62,238 nucleotides of DNA from an uncultured Akkermansia sp. (lineage in GTDB: Bacteria > Verrucomicrobiota > Verrucomicrobiia > Verrucomicrobiales > Akkermansiaceae): positions 1-62,238 of the forward strand of contig CANRET010000005.1 of the NCBI GenBank assembly GCA_947629715.1. The letters are read 5' to 3'. Position 1 is the stretch's first letter, and each line of letters opens with the position of its first letter. Below, piece by piece: positions 1 to 7,695 of the stretch. The notes under the pieces are model-generated. The model was not told where the DNA came from. It worked only from the letters and a program-made list of their open reading frames with translations, and made no database searches. The position numbers and the translations under genes were made by a program.

Positions 1-8
1 CCGCCACT

Positions 9-37
9 ATTTTACCCCTCTCTTCTCATGACCTCAA
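9..37 (-). promoter_or_regulatory. Promoter reading out of the left edge
   Basis: On the minus strand a -35 TTGAGG (32-37) and a -10 TAAAAT (9-14) are separated by 17 bp. The start site would fall at about position 2, so this probably drives a gene lying to the left of the window. Positions 38-144 hold no convincing gene. Confidence 0.45.
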
Positions 38-144
38 CTTTTTCTGTCATATGTTGCATTTATCCTTGCAATCCACATCTTGCAGGATTGTTGCCAAGTT
101 GTTTGGCGTTGGTGATCTGCGGCGCTTTTGCGGCGAAAAATGTA

Positions 145-173
145 TTGACATCCACGCCTTCCTCCTCTATACT
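145..173 (+). promoter_or_regulatory. Promoter of tRNA-Pro
   Basis: TTGACA (145-150), 17-bp spacer, TATACT (168-173). This is a near-consensus vegetative promoter about 40 bp upstream of the tRNA. Confidence 0.75.
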
Positions 174-215
174 CCGTCCCGAGGTTGTGCCGGTCGGCAC
201 CATCCGCTTCGTCTT

Positions 216-289
216 CGGGCAGTAGCGCAGTCTGGTAGCGCACTTGCATGGGGTGCAAGGGGTCGTGGGTTCGAATCCCGCTTGCCCGA
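216..289 (+). tRNA. tRNA-Pro (anticodon GGG)
   Basis: The sequence folds as a complete cloverleaf. The acceptor stem CGGGCAG pairs with TTGCCCG, the D-arm is present, the anticodon stem CTTGC/GCAAG encloses the loop ATGGGGT (anticodon GGG), and the T-arm carries GTTCGAAT. The discriminator base is A289. The 3' CCA is not encoded, so it must be added after transcription. Confidence 0.95.
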
Positions 290-296
290 TTCTTTT

Positions 297-332
297 GAGA
301 GCCGAGTTGCGCGATACGGCTCTCGTTTTTTT
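297..332 (+). terminator. Rho-independent terminator after tRNA-Pro
   Basis: An 8-bp perfect stem, GAGAGCCG (297-304) with CGGCTCTC (317-324), is followed by G and seven T residues (326-332). It begins 7 bp after the tRNA, which makes the tRNA a single-gene transcript. Confidence 0.88.
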
Positions 333-377
333 CGGGAGCAGTCCCGTGACGTTTCGGCATTCTTTGATGAAGTTGTC

Positions 378-406
378 TTGACATGAGGGCGCAAGCGGGG
401 TACTCT
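378..406 (+). promoter_or_regulatory. Promoter of ilvC
   Basis: TTGACA (378-383), 17-bp spacer, TACTCT (401-406). The predicted transcript would start at about 413, giving a leader of only 7-8 nt before the ATG at 421. Confidence 0.6.
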
Positions 407-420
407 CAGCAGGGGTCCTC

Positions 421-1437
421 ATGAGGGGGATTCCTCCAATAACCCAGATTCAGACTATGGAAATACTTCACGACAAGGACGCTGATGTGAGCGTTCTGAA
501 TGGCAAAACGGTGGCAGTGATCGGTTACGGCGCTCAAGGTCGCGCTCAGGCGCTCTGCATGCGAGACAGCGGAGTGCACGTCATCATCGGGCTGCGCCCC
601 GGGAAGAGCTGGGATGCAGCGGTGCAAGACGGATTTGAGGTGGTGCCGGTGCATGAGGCGGCGCAGAAGGGCGACATCGTGCATTTGCTGCTGCCGGACG
701 AAAAGCACGGGGAAGTGTACAGCGAACAGATTGCCCCGGCGATGAAGGCGGGGAAGACGCTCTGCTGCTCGCACGGTTTTGCGTACGTGTTTAAGACCAT
801 CGTTCCGCCGACGGATGTAGATGTGATCATGGTGGCGCCGAAGGGGCCGGGCACGGAAGTGCGACGCGTGTTTGAGGAGGGTTTCGGCTGCCCTGGCCTG
901 GTGGCTGTGTTCCAGAACCCGAGTGGGCGTGCGCGCGAAGTTGCGCTGGCTATTGCGAAGGCCGAGGGGCTCACCCGAGGCGGCGTGCTGGAGTGCACCA
1001 TGGAGCAGGAAACTTACGAAGATCTGTTCGGCGAGCAGAACGTGCTGTGCGGTGGCATGGTGGATCTGATGAAGTATGGCTTTGAGACTCTCATTGAAGC
1101 GGGCTACCCGCCGGAGATGGCCTACTTTGAGTGCGTGCACGAAGCGAAGCTCATCGTGGATCTGATCTACACCGGCGGCATTCAGCGCATGAACGCCGTG
1201 ATCTCCAACACGGCTGAATTCGGCGAATATTACAACGGGCCGCAGATTATCGGTCCGGAAGTCAAGGAGAAGATGAAGGAATCGCTGAGGCGCATCGAAT
1301 CCGGCGAGTTTGCGAAGGTGTGGATGGAGGAAGCCGCCCAAGGCGCGCCCAATCTGCAGGCCAAGCGAGCGGCCCTTGCTGAACACCCGGCGGAAGTGGT
1401 GGGCAAGAAGATTCGCGCCCTCTTCGAGCGCAACTAA
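421..1437 (+). CDS. ilvC: Ketol-acid reductoisomerase, class I
   Basis: Converts acetolactate or acetohydroxybutyrate to the dihydroxy acid with NADPH and Mg2+, the second step of valine, leucine and isoleucine synthesis in the cytoplasm. The Rossmann motif GYGAQG is at residues 35-40 and the cofactor-specificity loop LRPGKS follows at about 58-63. The metal-binding acids of the knotted C-terminal domain are visible around D201 and E205 and in the helix at 235-250. At 338 residues it matches class I enzymes. An alternative ATG at 457 gives 326 residues and starts closer to typical family N-termini, but the promoter at 378-406 allows either start. No other ilv gene lies in the window, so it is not part of a visible pathway operon. 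Confidence 0.96.
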   Translation: MRGIPPITQIQTMEILHDKDADVSVLNGKTVAVIGYGAQGRAQALCMRDSGVHVIIGLRPGKSWDAAVQDGFEVVPVHEAAQKGDIVHLLLPDEKHGEVYSEQIAPAMKAGKTLCCSHGFAYVFKTIVPPTDVDVIMVAPKGPGTEVRRVFEEGFGCPGLVAVFQNPSGRAREVALAIAKAEGLTRGGVLECTMEQETYEDLFGEQNVLCGGMVDLMKYGFETLIEAGYPPEMAYFECVHEAKLIVDLIYTGGIQRMNAVISNTAEFGEYYNGPQIIGPEVKEKMKESLRRIESGEFAKVWMEEAAQGAPNLQAKRAALAEHPAEVVGKKIRALFERN

Positions 1438-1514
1438 AGCGTTGTGCCAACTTTGCGCGTCTGCGGTGCAGTTGCAAGTGTACGCTGGACTGCCCGCAGG
1501 CGCATTTTCCTGCC

Positions 1515-2300
1515 ATGCATCCGGCTATTCGAGTGGAGAATGCGCGTGTGTACCTCTCCGGGCGGGAGGTGCTGCATGGGATTAATTGGGAAGTGCAGCG
1601 GGGGGAGCGTTGCTTCATCTTGGGGGCCAACGGTGCGGGAAAGACCACGCTGGTGCGCATGATCATGGGCTACGCCTGGCCGCTTTTCGGCGCCACGGTG
1701 GAGGTGCTGGGGCATCGCTTTGGCAGCGTGAACCTGCAGGAATTGCGCAAGCGTGTCGCGTGGGTGAGCCCGCTCATGCACAGGTGGATCGGCGACCGCG
1801 AATGGACGGGGCTGGAGATGACGCTCTCCGGTCCGGACGCCACCTTCGGACTTTTCCGCACTCCCGGGCGGGAGGAAGTGGAACGCGCTCGGAAGCTGCT
1901 TGCAGATTTGAATGCCGAATACCTGGCAGAGCGCACGGTGGTGACCATGAGTTCCGGCGAGCAGGTGAAAGTGCTCATTGCCCGTGCGCTCATGACCGAC
2001 CCGGAGCTCATGATTTTGGACGAGCCGAGCGTATTCCTCGACATCGCGGGACGGGAACGTCTGCTGAACACCATTGCCGAGCTCGCTGGGCAGCGACCGC
2101 AGCTCACGCTCATCTTCATCACGCAGCGCATTGAGGATATTCTGCCGGAGTTTTCTTGCGGACTCATCATGCAGGAGGGGCGCATCATTGCCCACGGCCC
2201 GCGCGAGACTGTGCTCACCGAGGACAACCTGCGCCGTGCTTACGGTTTGTCCATCCGCCTCGTCTGCGGGCAGAACGGACGCCTGTGGACGGTGATTTAG
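1515..2300 (+). CDS. ABC transporter ATP-binding protein (YlmA/ModF-like)
   Basis: A single nucleotide-binding domain of 261 residues. Visible motifs are Walker A GANGAGKTT (37-45), signature SSGEQ (145-149), Walker B LMILDEP (164-170) and a D-loop around 174-178. The H-loop histidine expected after the fourth strand is glutamine (ITQR, Q203), which in characterised ABC ATPases usually weakens hydrolysis. No permease or binding-protein gene is adjacent, so the substrate is unknown; it could serve a distant permease or have a non-transport role, as suggested for orphan YlmA-type ATPases. It sits 77 bp after ilvC and may be read from the same transcript. Confidence 0.85.
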   Translation: MHPAIRVENARVYLSGREVLHGINWEVQRGERCFILGANGAGKTTLVRMIMGYAWPLFGATVEVLGHRFGSVNLQELRKRVAWVSPLMHRWIGDREWTGLEMTLSGPDATFGLFRTPGREEVERARKLLADLNAEYLAERTVVTMSSGEQVKVLIARALMTDPELMILDEPSVFLDIAGRERLLNTIAELAGQRPQLTLIFITQRIEDILPEFSCGLIMQEGRIIAHGPRETVLTEDNLRRAYGLSIRLVCGQNGRLWTVI

Positions 2301-2302
2301 GG

Positions 2303-2712
2303 TGGCGTACCCCATACTGCCCCTTGTTCCATACGGCTCGATTGCCTGTCCAGAGCGTATAGTTTTCCGTTCACGTCAGCGTCCACGCGCAGTCCCCTCT
2401 TGTTTCGGAGCCGCCATGCGTTTCCCGTATGGCTTCCCATCAAAAACTAAATCTCCTTGATGACCTCAAGCTTCTCGCGTCCTGCAATTTTTCGCCTCCC
2501 TTCCTCCTTCTTGCCGCAAGGGGGGGCTTGGCGCTCAACAGTTGAATGACAATCCGCAAAAGTAGCACTATCCTTGCTTATTTGCTCATTTTGAGTGGCA
2601 TGTGTTTGATATTATCCATTCATTTTTGAGGCATCAATCTTTCGGAAAATTCTCTTCCCCCGTTTTTAACGACCTTTCTGTGACTTTATTTTGAGGCAAT
2701 GCGGAAGCAATA
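2303..2712 (-). mobile_element. Decayed insertion element, copy A
   Basis: About 410 bp align with 18034-18758 in several blocks: the left end, the segment around CCGTATGG, the transposase start region, and the right end finishing at GGCAATGCG. On the minus strand the start of the small transposase-like ORF is recognisable as MPLKMSK, but the next codon, CAA in copy B, is TAA here. An internal deletion and a +1 frameshift follow before the conserved C-terminus (ending VIKEI and a stop). It is therefore dead. It fills the 500 bp between the ABC gene and tRNA-Lys. It ends about 40 bp before the tRNA promoter. Confidence 0.75.
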
Positions 2713-2750
2713 CACAGTGATTTTTTGTCGCTCGGAGAAAGGAATTTCAC

Positions 2751-2779
2751 TTGACAAGCAAGGAATGAGGCAGTAGGAT
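2751..2779 (+). promoter_or_regulatory. Promoter of tRNA-Lys
   Basis: TTGACA (2751-2756), 17-bp spacer, TAGGAT (2774-2779), about 35 bp upstream of the tRNA 5' end. Confidence 0.72.
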
Positions 2780-2814
2780 GCTCGCTCCCACCGACGAAAG
2801 GGGGGGGTGAACGA

Positions 2815-2887
2815 GCGCGAATAGCTCAGTCGGTAGAGCAGTAGACTTTTAATCTATTGGTCCCGGGTTCGAGTCCCGGTTCGCGTA
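2815..2887 (+). tRNA. tRNA-Lys (anticodon TTT)
   Basis: Full cloverleaf with acceptor stem GCGCGAA pairing TTCGCGT (one G-T pair), D-arm, anticodon loop CTTTTAA (anticodon TTT) and T-loop GTTCGAGT. The discriminator is A2887 and CCA is not encoded. Confidence 0.95.
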
Positions 2888-2895
2888 ATCAGAGC

Positions 2896-3324
2896 ATGGC
2901 GGTTGTACCTGCAAGAGGCGCCAGATTTGTGGATGCCGTGGTGATACTCTGCTGTATCATGCCGATTGCGGCTTATGTTGTGGAGGCGGTTGAGTTTGGA
3001 ACGCCGGGTGTGGGTGTTCTCGTGAAGAAAACCGTGGGCGGTGTTATGTTTCTGGCTCCTGCTTTGTTTGCGTACTTGTGCGGTTTGCGCAAGTGGGGTC
3101 GAATAACGTCTGCACTCGCAACGACAGCGGGGGCGTTCTGTGCGGGTATAGCATTGGGCGCGGTGGCGCTGTACCTGAGTCCGGACGACGCTTTCCGGAT
3201 TGTCGGCCAGGGAGAGTTGATGGTTCGTGCGCTGCTGCGGTGGGTGGCGGTGTACGTGCTGAGCGCGGGAATCTATCTGGTATGGGCCTGGGGGAAGGGG
3301 TGGCTGAAGGATGCGGAGAGGTGA
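2896..3324 (+). CDS. Small integral membrane protein, unknown function
   Basis: A 142-residue protein with about four hydrophobic segments (roughly residues 12-30, 45-68, 75-100 and 112-130) and a basic C-terminal tail. I recognise no family. The start chosen is the ATG just 8 bp after tRNA-Lys; the open frame extends further upstream but that part lies inside the tRNA. It is probably transcribed together with the tRNA, because no separate promoter or terminator is visible between them. It precedes the nanA promoter. Confidence 0.65.
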   Translation: MAVVPARGARFVDAVVILCCIMPIAAYVVEAVEFGTPGVGVLVKKTVGGVMFLAPALFAYLCGLRKWGRITSALATTAGAFCAGIALGAVALYLSPDDAFRIVGQGELMVRALLRWVAVYVLSAGIYLVWAWGKGWLKDAER

Positions 3325-3370
3325 GCGTTGAGCGCCTTTGCGAAAAAACGGTTCTCTTGCGAGAATAGAC

Positions 3371-3399
3371 TTGATATAGCGCGGGAAATGCGGTAGAAA
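3371..3399 (+). promoter_or_regulatory. Promoter of the nanA-epimerase-pfk block
   Basis: TTGATA (3371-3376), 17-bp spacer, TAGAAA (3394-3399), leaving a leader of about 30 nt before nanA. Confidence 0.55.
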
Positions 3400-3437
3400 A
3401 GTGACCGGAAAGGAAGGGGAAAGTCCCCGCCGGAAAA

Positions 3438-4364
3438 ATGATACAAACGACTTTGAAATTACACGGACTCGTGGCGGCAACGCACACGCCCATGAAGGCA
3501 GACGGGACCTGCAACCCGGCGGCAGTGGATGCGCAGGCTCAGTTTTTGGCTTCGCAGGGGATCAAGATTACCTTCATCACCGGTTCTACGGGAGAATCGG
3601 CTCACATGCAGCTCACCGAGCGCAAAGAAAATATGGCGGCTTGGGCCGAGGCGGGGAAAAAGCACGGCATCCGGTTTGTGGTGCACACGGGCGGCAACAG
3701 CGTGGCGGACGGTCGCGAGCTGGCCGAGTACGCCGTGACATGCGGGGCGGCGGGCACGGCCTCCAATTCTCCGTGCTACTTCAAACCGGGCAGTGTTAGT
3801 TCGCTGGTGGATTGTCTGGCGCACGAGGCCGCCGGCGCGCCTGATTTGCCCTACTACTTCTACGACATTCCTGCGCTTACGCATGTGAACTTCAACCCCT
3901 GCAAAGTCATTGAGGCCTGTGCGGCGAAGGTACCGAACTTTTGCGGCGTGAAGTTCACCAACCCGGATCTCGCTCTCTACATGGAGGCGCTCAACTACGA
4001 GGGAGGTAAGTACGACATACCGTGGGGCGTGGACGAGTGGTTTTTGGCGGCCTTGGCTACGGGAGCCAAGGGAGGAGTGGGCTCCTCTTTCAACTACGCG
4101 CCCAAGCTTTATCAGGATCTCATCCGAGCTTTCGAGGCGGGGGATATGAACGAGGCGCGGCACCTGCAGCAACTTTCCGTCAAGATGATCAACATCATTG
4201 CGGCAAAAGGCTACATGGGCTGCTGCAAGGCCATCATGGGCTGGTGGGGCGTGGACCTGGGGCCGGCTCGGCTGCCGATGGACACGCCGGATGCCGCCAC
4301 CGTGGCGCAACTCAAGGACGAGTTGAAGGCTATCGGCTTTTTTGATTGGGCAATCAACAAATAA
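3438..4364 (+). CDS. nanA: N-acetylneuraminate lyase (DHDPS family)
   Basis: Cleaves N-acetylneuraminate to N-acetylmannosamine and pyruvate in the cytoplasm through a Schiff base. The 308-residue TIM barrel shows GSTGE (49-53), the catalytic tyrosine in FYDIP (Y142) and the Schiff-base lysine in GVKFTNP (K172). The adjacent epimerase, whose frame begins 10 bp after this stop, acts on the mannosamine product and supports sialate rather than dihydrodipicolinate as substrate. A promoter lies at 3371-3399. No nagA, nagB or sialidase gene is in the window, so the downstream steps must be encoded elsewhere. Confidence 0.92.
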   Translation: MIQTTLKLHGLVAATHTPMKADGTCNPAAVDAQAQFLASQGIKITFITGSTGESAHMQLTERKENMAAWAEAGKKHGIRFVVHTGGNSVADGRELAEYAVTCGAAGTASNSPCYFKPGSVSSLVDCLAHEAAGAPDLPYYFYDIPALTHVNFNPCKVIEACAAKVPNFCGVKFTNPDLALYMEALNYEGGKYDIPWGVDEWFLAALATGAKGGVGSSFNYAPKLYQDLIRAFEAGDMNEARHLQQLSVKMINIIAAKGYMGCCKAIMGWWGVDLGPARLPMDTPDAATVAQLKDELKAIGFFDWAINK

Positions 4365-4374
4365 GGATACTGCC

Positions 4375-5577
4375 GTGGCGATTGATACGAAAAAGCTGGG
4401 TCAGTTCTACAAGGAGAAGCTTCTCAACGAGGTCGTGCCTTTCTGGTTTCCCCGCGCGGTCGATGAGCGGCACGGAGGCTTCTACCATTGCTTTGATGCC
4501 GATGGGACCGTGGTGGACAGCGACAAGAGCGTGTGGGCGCAGGGGCGCATGGCGTGGATGCTGCTCACTTGTTACCTGAGCATTGAGAAGAACCCCGATT
4601 GGTTGCGCTGGGCTGAGAGCGCACTCACCTTCCTGGAGGACAGGTGCGTATCGCCCGAGGGAGATCGCATGTACTTCAGCGTGATGGAGGACGGCACCCC
4701 GCTGCGCATGCGCCGCTATGCGTACAGCGAGTGTTTTGCGGCCATTGCATGGGCGGCGCACTACGGAGCCACCGGCGACCCGTACAGCGCCGAGCGCGCG
4801 CGCCACTGGTTCGGGGTGTATGCCGACATCTTTTTTACCCCGGGCAAGATGCTGCCCAAGACGACCGGGAAACGCCCTGCAGAAAACTTGGGCTGCCGCA
4901 TGATCATGATCGTCACCTGCCAGGAACTGCGCAAGTACCTGGGCGATGAGGGGGGCGTGTACAGCGCGTGGATTGATCGTTGCTTTGCGGATATTCAACG
5001 TCTCTTCCTGCACGAGGACATACGTGCGGTGGTGGAGAATGTGGCGCCGGACGGTTCGGTGATTGACCATTTTGACGAGCGCACGCAAAACCCGGGGCAT
5101 GCCATTGAGGGCGGGTGGTTCCTGTTGGAGGAATCTCGCCGTCGGGGCGGTGAGCCGAAGATGGTTGAGGTCGCTTGCAAGATGATTGACTGGGCGTTGG
5201 AACGCGGGTGGGATCCCAAATACGGCGGACTCCTTTACTACACGGATGTTTACGGCAAGCCGGTGCAGGAGTACTGGCATAACATGAAGTTCTGGTGGCC
5301 GCACGACGAGGCGCTCATCGGCACTTGCCTGGCTTACGTGACCACGGGAGAGCAGAAATATGCCGAATGGCACCAGCGCATTCACGACTGGGCATTTTCT
5401 CACCTGCAGGATCCTGTCCATGGCGAGTGGTTTGGCTACTGCGAGCGCGATGGCTCCCCTGCCAACGGGTTGAAGGGTTCTATCTGGAAATCCTTCTTCC
5501 ACCATCCGCGCGCCCTGTGGAATTGCGCTCACTACTTCGGGGCTGTTCCTGCGGCTGCTCCTCTCCATTCCAAATGA
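4375..5577 (+). CDS. N-acylglucosamine 2-epimerase
   Basis: Interconverts N-acetylmannosamine and N-acetylglucosamine, feeding the nanA product into amino-sugar metabolism. The 400-residue (alpha/alpha)6-barrel protein has the family motifs NPGHAIEGGW (about 240-249) and FWWPHDEA (about 306-313). The start is a GTG at 4375 preceded by AAGGA (4363-4367) with 7 nt spacing; this ribosome-binding site overlaps the nanA stop and is one of very few good ones in the window, pointing to translational coupling. An upstream TTG at 4342 is in frame but lies inside nanA. A cellobiose 2-epimerase is an alternative in this fold, but the nanA neighbour argues against it. Confidence 0.9.
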   Translation: MAIDTKKLGQFYKEKLLNEVVPFWFPRAVDERHGGFYHCFDADGTVVDSDKSVWAQGRMAWMLLTCYLSIEKNPDWLRWAESALTFLEDRCVSPEGDRMYFSVMEDGTPLRMRRYAYSECFAAIAWAAHYGATGDPYSAERARHWFGVYADIFFTPGKMLPKTTGKRPAENLGCRMIMIVTCQELRKYLGDEGGVYSAWIDRCFADIQRLFLHEDIRAVVENVAPDGSVIDHFDERTQNPGHAIEGGWFLLEESRRRGGEPKMVEVACKMIDWALERGWDPKYGGLLYYTDVYGKPVQEYWHNMKFWWPHDEALIGTCLAYVTTGEQKYAEWHQRIHDWAFSHLQDPVHGEWFGYCERDGSPANGLKGSIWKSFFHHPRALWNCAHYFGAVPAAAPLHSK

Positions 5578-5586
5578 GCAACACCT

Positions 5587-6702
5587 ATGATTATCGGCAT
5601 CCTTAACTCCGGCGGCGATTGCCCGGGCATTAATGCAGTTATTGAGGGCTTTGTCTCCGCCGCGTACAGTCGCGGATGGCGCGTTATCGGCTTCCATGAC
5701 GGTTTCGAGGGACTTCTTCCGATGGAAGGCGGTCGCCGCTACGAAATTCTTACGCCGAACAAGACACACAAAATCCGCTCGTTGGGGGGCACCATTCTCG
5801 GCACCACCAGCACCGGCAACTTTGCCGTGCAGGTGAACAAGCTCGGGCGTGCCAGAGTGGAAGCGGCCACCATGGCCAAGGCGAAAAAGACTATTACTGC
5901 CCTTGGCTTACAGGCGCTCGCCGTCATCGGAGGCAATGGCTCCGCCCGCACTGCCAGCTTGCTCTCTGAAGAAGGACTGCCCGTGATTTCCATCCCTAAG
6001 ACCATCAACAACGATCTCTGCCCGGCTTCTGACTTCACCTTCGGTTTTCAAAGCGCTGTGTCGGTGGTTACGGAGTCCATCGATCGTATCCGTACTACGG
6101 CCAATGCACACCAGCGCATCATGGTGATTGAGGTGATGGGTGATCTCTCCGGCTGGATTGCGCTGCACAGCGGCATTTCTTCGGCAGCGGATGTGGTGCT
6201 GATTCCGGAGATTCCATTCAATATGGAAAACGTGGTGGAATGCGTGAAAGCACGCAAAGCGACGGGACAACGTGAGATTATTGTGGTCGTGGCGGAGGGT
6301 GCGCGTCTGAACGGTAAGCTCATCACCGTGCGCAACAAGGATAACGGGGATGAACGCCTCGGCGGCATAGGCAATCGCCTTTGTCACGCGCTGGAAGAGA
6401 TGACCGGCATTGAAGCCCGCTACTGCGTGCTGGGTCACACTCAACGCGGCGGCAGTCCGTGTTCGTTTGACCGTATTCTCGGCATACGTTTTGGCGTGGA
6501 AGCTGTGAAACTCATTGAGCAGAACATCTTTGGGCGGTCGCTGGTGCTGCAGGGACTCAACGTGGGGCATATTCCCATCAGCGAAGCCATTGCCGAGCCT
6601 CGTATGGTAAAAGCGGACAGCCAAATGGTGCGCGCGGCGAGGAGCCTCGGGATTATTTTCGGGGATAGAAAACCGGAAGACCTGCGTAAAATTACAGCGT
6701 AA
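5587..6702 (+). CDS. Phosphofructokinase paralogue with altered catalytic residues
   Basis: A 371-residue PfkA-fold protein close in sequence to the phosphofructokinase at 7696. Two aspartates essential in characterised enzymes are asparagine here. The Mg-ATP site reads GGNGS (N117, where E. coli PfkA has D103), and the catalytic base motif reads TINND (N141, where E. coli has D127). The sugar-binding MGRxxG motif is also altered, to MGDLSG. Other binding motifs remain (GDCPG at 10-14, HTQRGG near the C-terminus) and there are no frameshifts, so the gene is maintained. I infer a non-catalytic regulatory subunit, or an enzyme with another activity. It follows the epimerase by 9 bp in the same apparent transcript. 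Confidence 0.85.
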   Translation: MIIGILNSGGDCPGINAVIEGFVSAAYSRGWRVIGFHDGFEGLLPMEGGRRYEILTPNKTHKIRSLGGTILGTTSTGNFAVQVNKLGRARVEAATMAKAKKTITALGLQALAVIGGNGSARTASLLSEEGLPVISIPKTINNDLCPASDFTFGFQSAVSVVTESIDRIRTTANAHQRIMVIEVMGDLSGWIALHSGISSAADVVLIPEIPFNMENVVECVKARKATGQREIIVVVAEGARLNGKLITVRNKDNGDERLGGIGNRLCHALEEMTGIEARYCVLGHTQRGGSPCSFDRILGIRFGVEAVKLIEQNIFGRSLVLQGLNVGHIPISEAIAEPRMVKADSQMVRAARSLGIIFGDRKPEDLRKITA

Positions 6703-6708
6703 TTCATC

Positions 6709-7680
6709 ATGCAATTTGGTATGAAAGGTTCGTTTGTCATCAGCTTCTGTATTTCATTTTTTGCTGCTGTGATTTGCTGTTCATGTACGGAGTTCGGTGG
6801 GGACAGTCAGACGCCGCCTGAGCAGCGTACGCCGAGTTATTTGGCCCTTGAGACGTATTCCGGTCGCATCCTCTATACCGGCAACCCGAATGAACGTCGT
6901 CCTATCGGCATGTTGGCCAATATAGCCACGGCGTTGGTGGTCTTGGATTGGGTGAGTGCGCGCGACGTGAGCATGGGAAAGATGCTCACCGTGCCTGTGG
7001 CTGCCTGCAAGTGGCCTCGGACGAACTTGCTGCATCTCAAACCCGGGGATCGCATTTCTCTGCGTGATGCTTTGCACTCCGCCGTTATGTGGGATGATAG
7101 CGCTTGCGCGGTCACGCTCGCTTATGCATGCGGGGCGACAATTAACCCTTCCAACCCGGAAGAAGCTTTTATTCAACAGATGAACCAGATGGCGCGGGCT
7201 ATTGGGATGAAGAGCACGCGGTTCAAGGGGTCCAGTGGGGCCGTTGTCACGCAATCCGATACGCATGACATGGCTAAGTTGGGCATGTACGCCATGCAAA
7301 AACCCGGTTTTCGCGCGATTTGTTCCCAGCGCAGCTATGTGGCAACGGTCAATGGATCGCGTACGATCACTGTGATTAACTCCAACAACATGCTCAGCTA
7401 CTCCAATGTGGATGGAGTGAGGGCTGCCCGCTCTGCCAGCGCTGGCGCGTGCTTGCTTGCTTCTGCGAATCGAGCTTCCATCAAGCTGCACAGCGGTCTC
7501 ACCGATAAGGAGGAAACCTATCCGCAACGCCTGCTCGTTGTGGTGTTGGGTGCGCATAGTTCTCAAAGCCGTTACAAAATTGCGTCGCTCTTGCTGCGCG
7601 ATGGTTGGAAAGCTTGGGAGGACTGGCAAAAGACGGGAGATTACAAAGATGCATCCAAGTTTATCACTGTTCCCAAATAA
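6709..7680 (+). CDS. D-Ala-D-Ala carboxypeptidase-like (S11) lipoprotein without catalytic motifs
   Basis: A 323-residue exported protein. The N-terminus has a hydrophobic segment ending in CCSC, so lipidation at one of these cysteines is likely. The body follows the S11 (DacA/PBP5) pattern, but each active-site motif is lost. Where SxxK should be in the RPxASxTK block, the sequence is RPIGMLANIATA. The SxN motif is SAC (in DDSACAV). The KTG region reads VDGVRAARS. Overall alignment to S11 remains clear (ALVVLD, GMKSTRFKGSSG). It probably binds peptidoglycan or a partner without hydrolysing it. It lies 6 bp after the altered phosphofructokinase and 15 bp before the intact one, an unexpected setting for an envelope protein. 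Confidence 0.75.
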   Translation: MQFGMKGSFVISFCISFFAAVICCSCTEFGGDSQTPPEQRTPSYLALETYSGRILYTGNPNERRPIGMLANIATALVVLDWVSARDVSMGKMLTVPVAACKWPRTNLLHLKPGDRISLRDALHSAVMWDDSACAVTLAYACGATINPSNPEEAFIQQMNQMARAIGMKSTRFKGSSGAVVTQSDTHDMAKLGMYAMQKPGFRAICSQRSYVATVNGSRTITVINSNNMLSYSNVDGVRAARSASAGACLLASANRASIKLHSGLTDKEETYPQRLLVVVLGAHSSQSRYKIASLLLRDGWKAWEDWQKTGDYKDASKFITVPK

Positions 7681-7695
7681 ATACGACTTGCTGCC

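Noticed and set aside
53..71. 17-mer TGCATTTATCCTTGCAA shared by positions near 54 and near 54353
   Set aside because: A chance 17-bp match in 62 kb is not rare enough, and the flanks do not match.
4354..5769. 471-codon minus-strand frame over the epimerase
   Set aside because: Shadow of a gene with family motifs; composition typical of antisense frames in GC-rich DNA.
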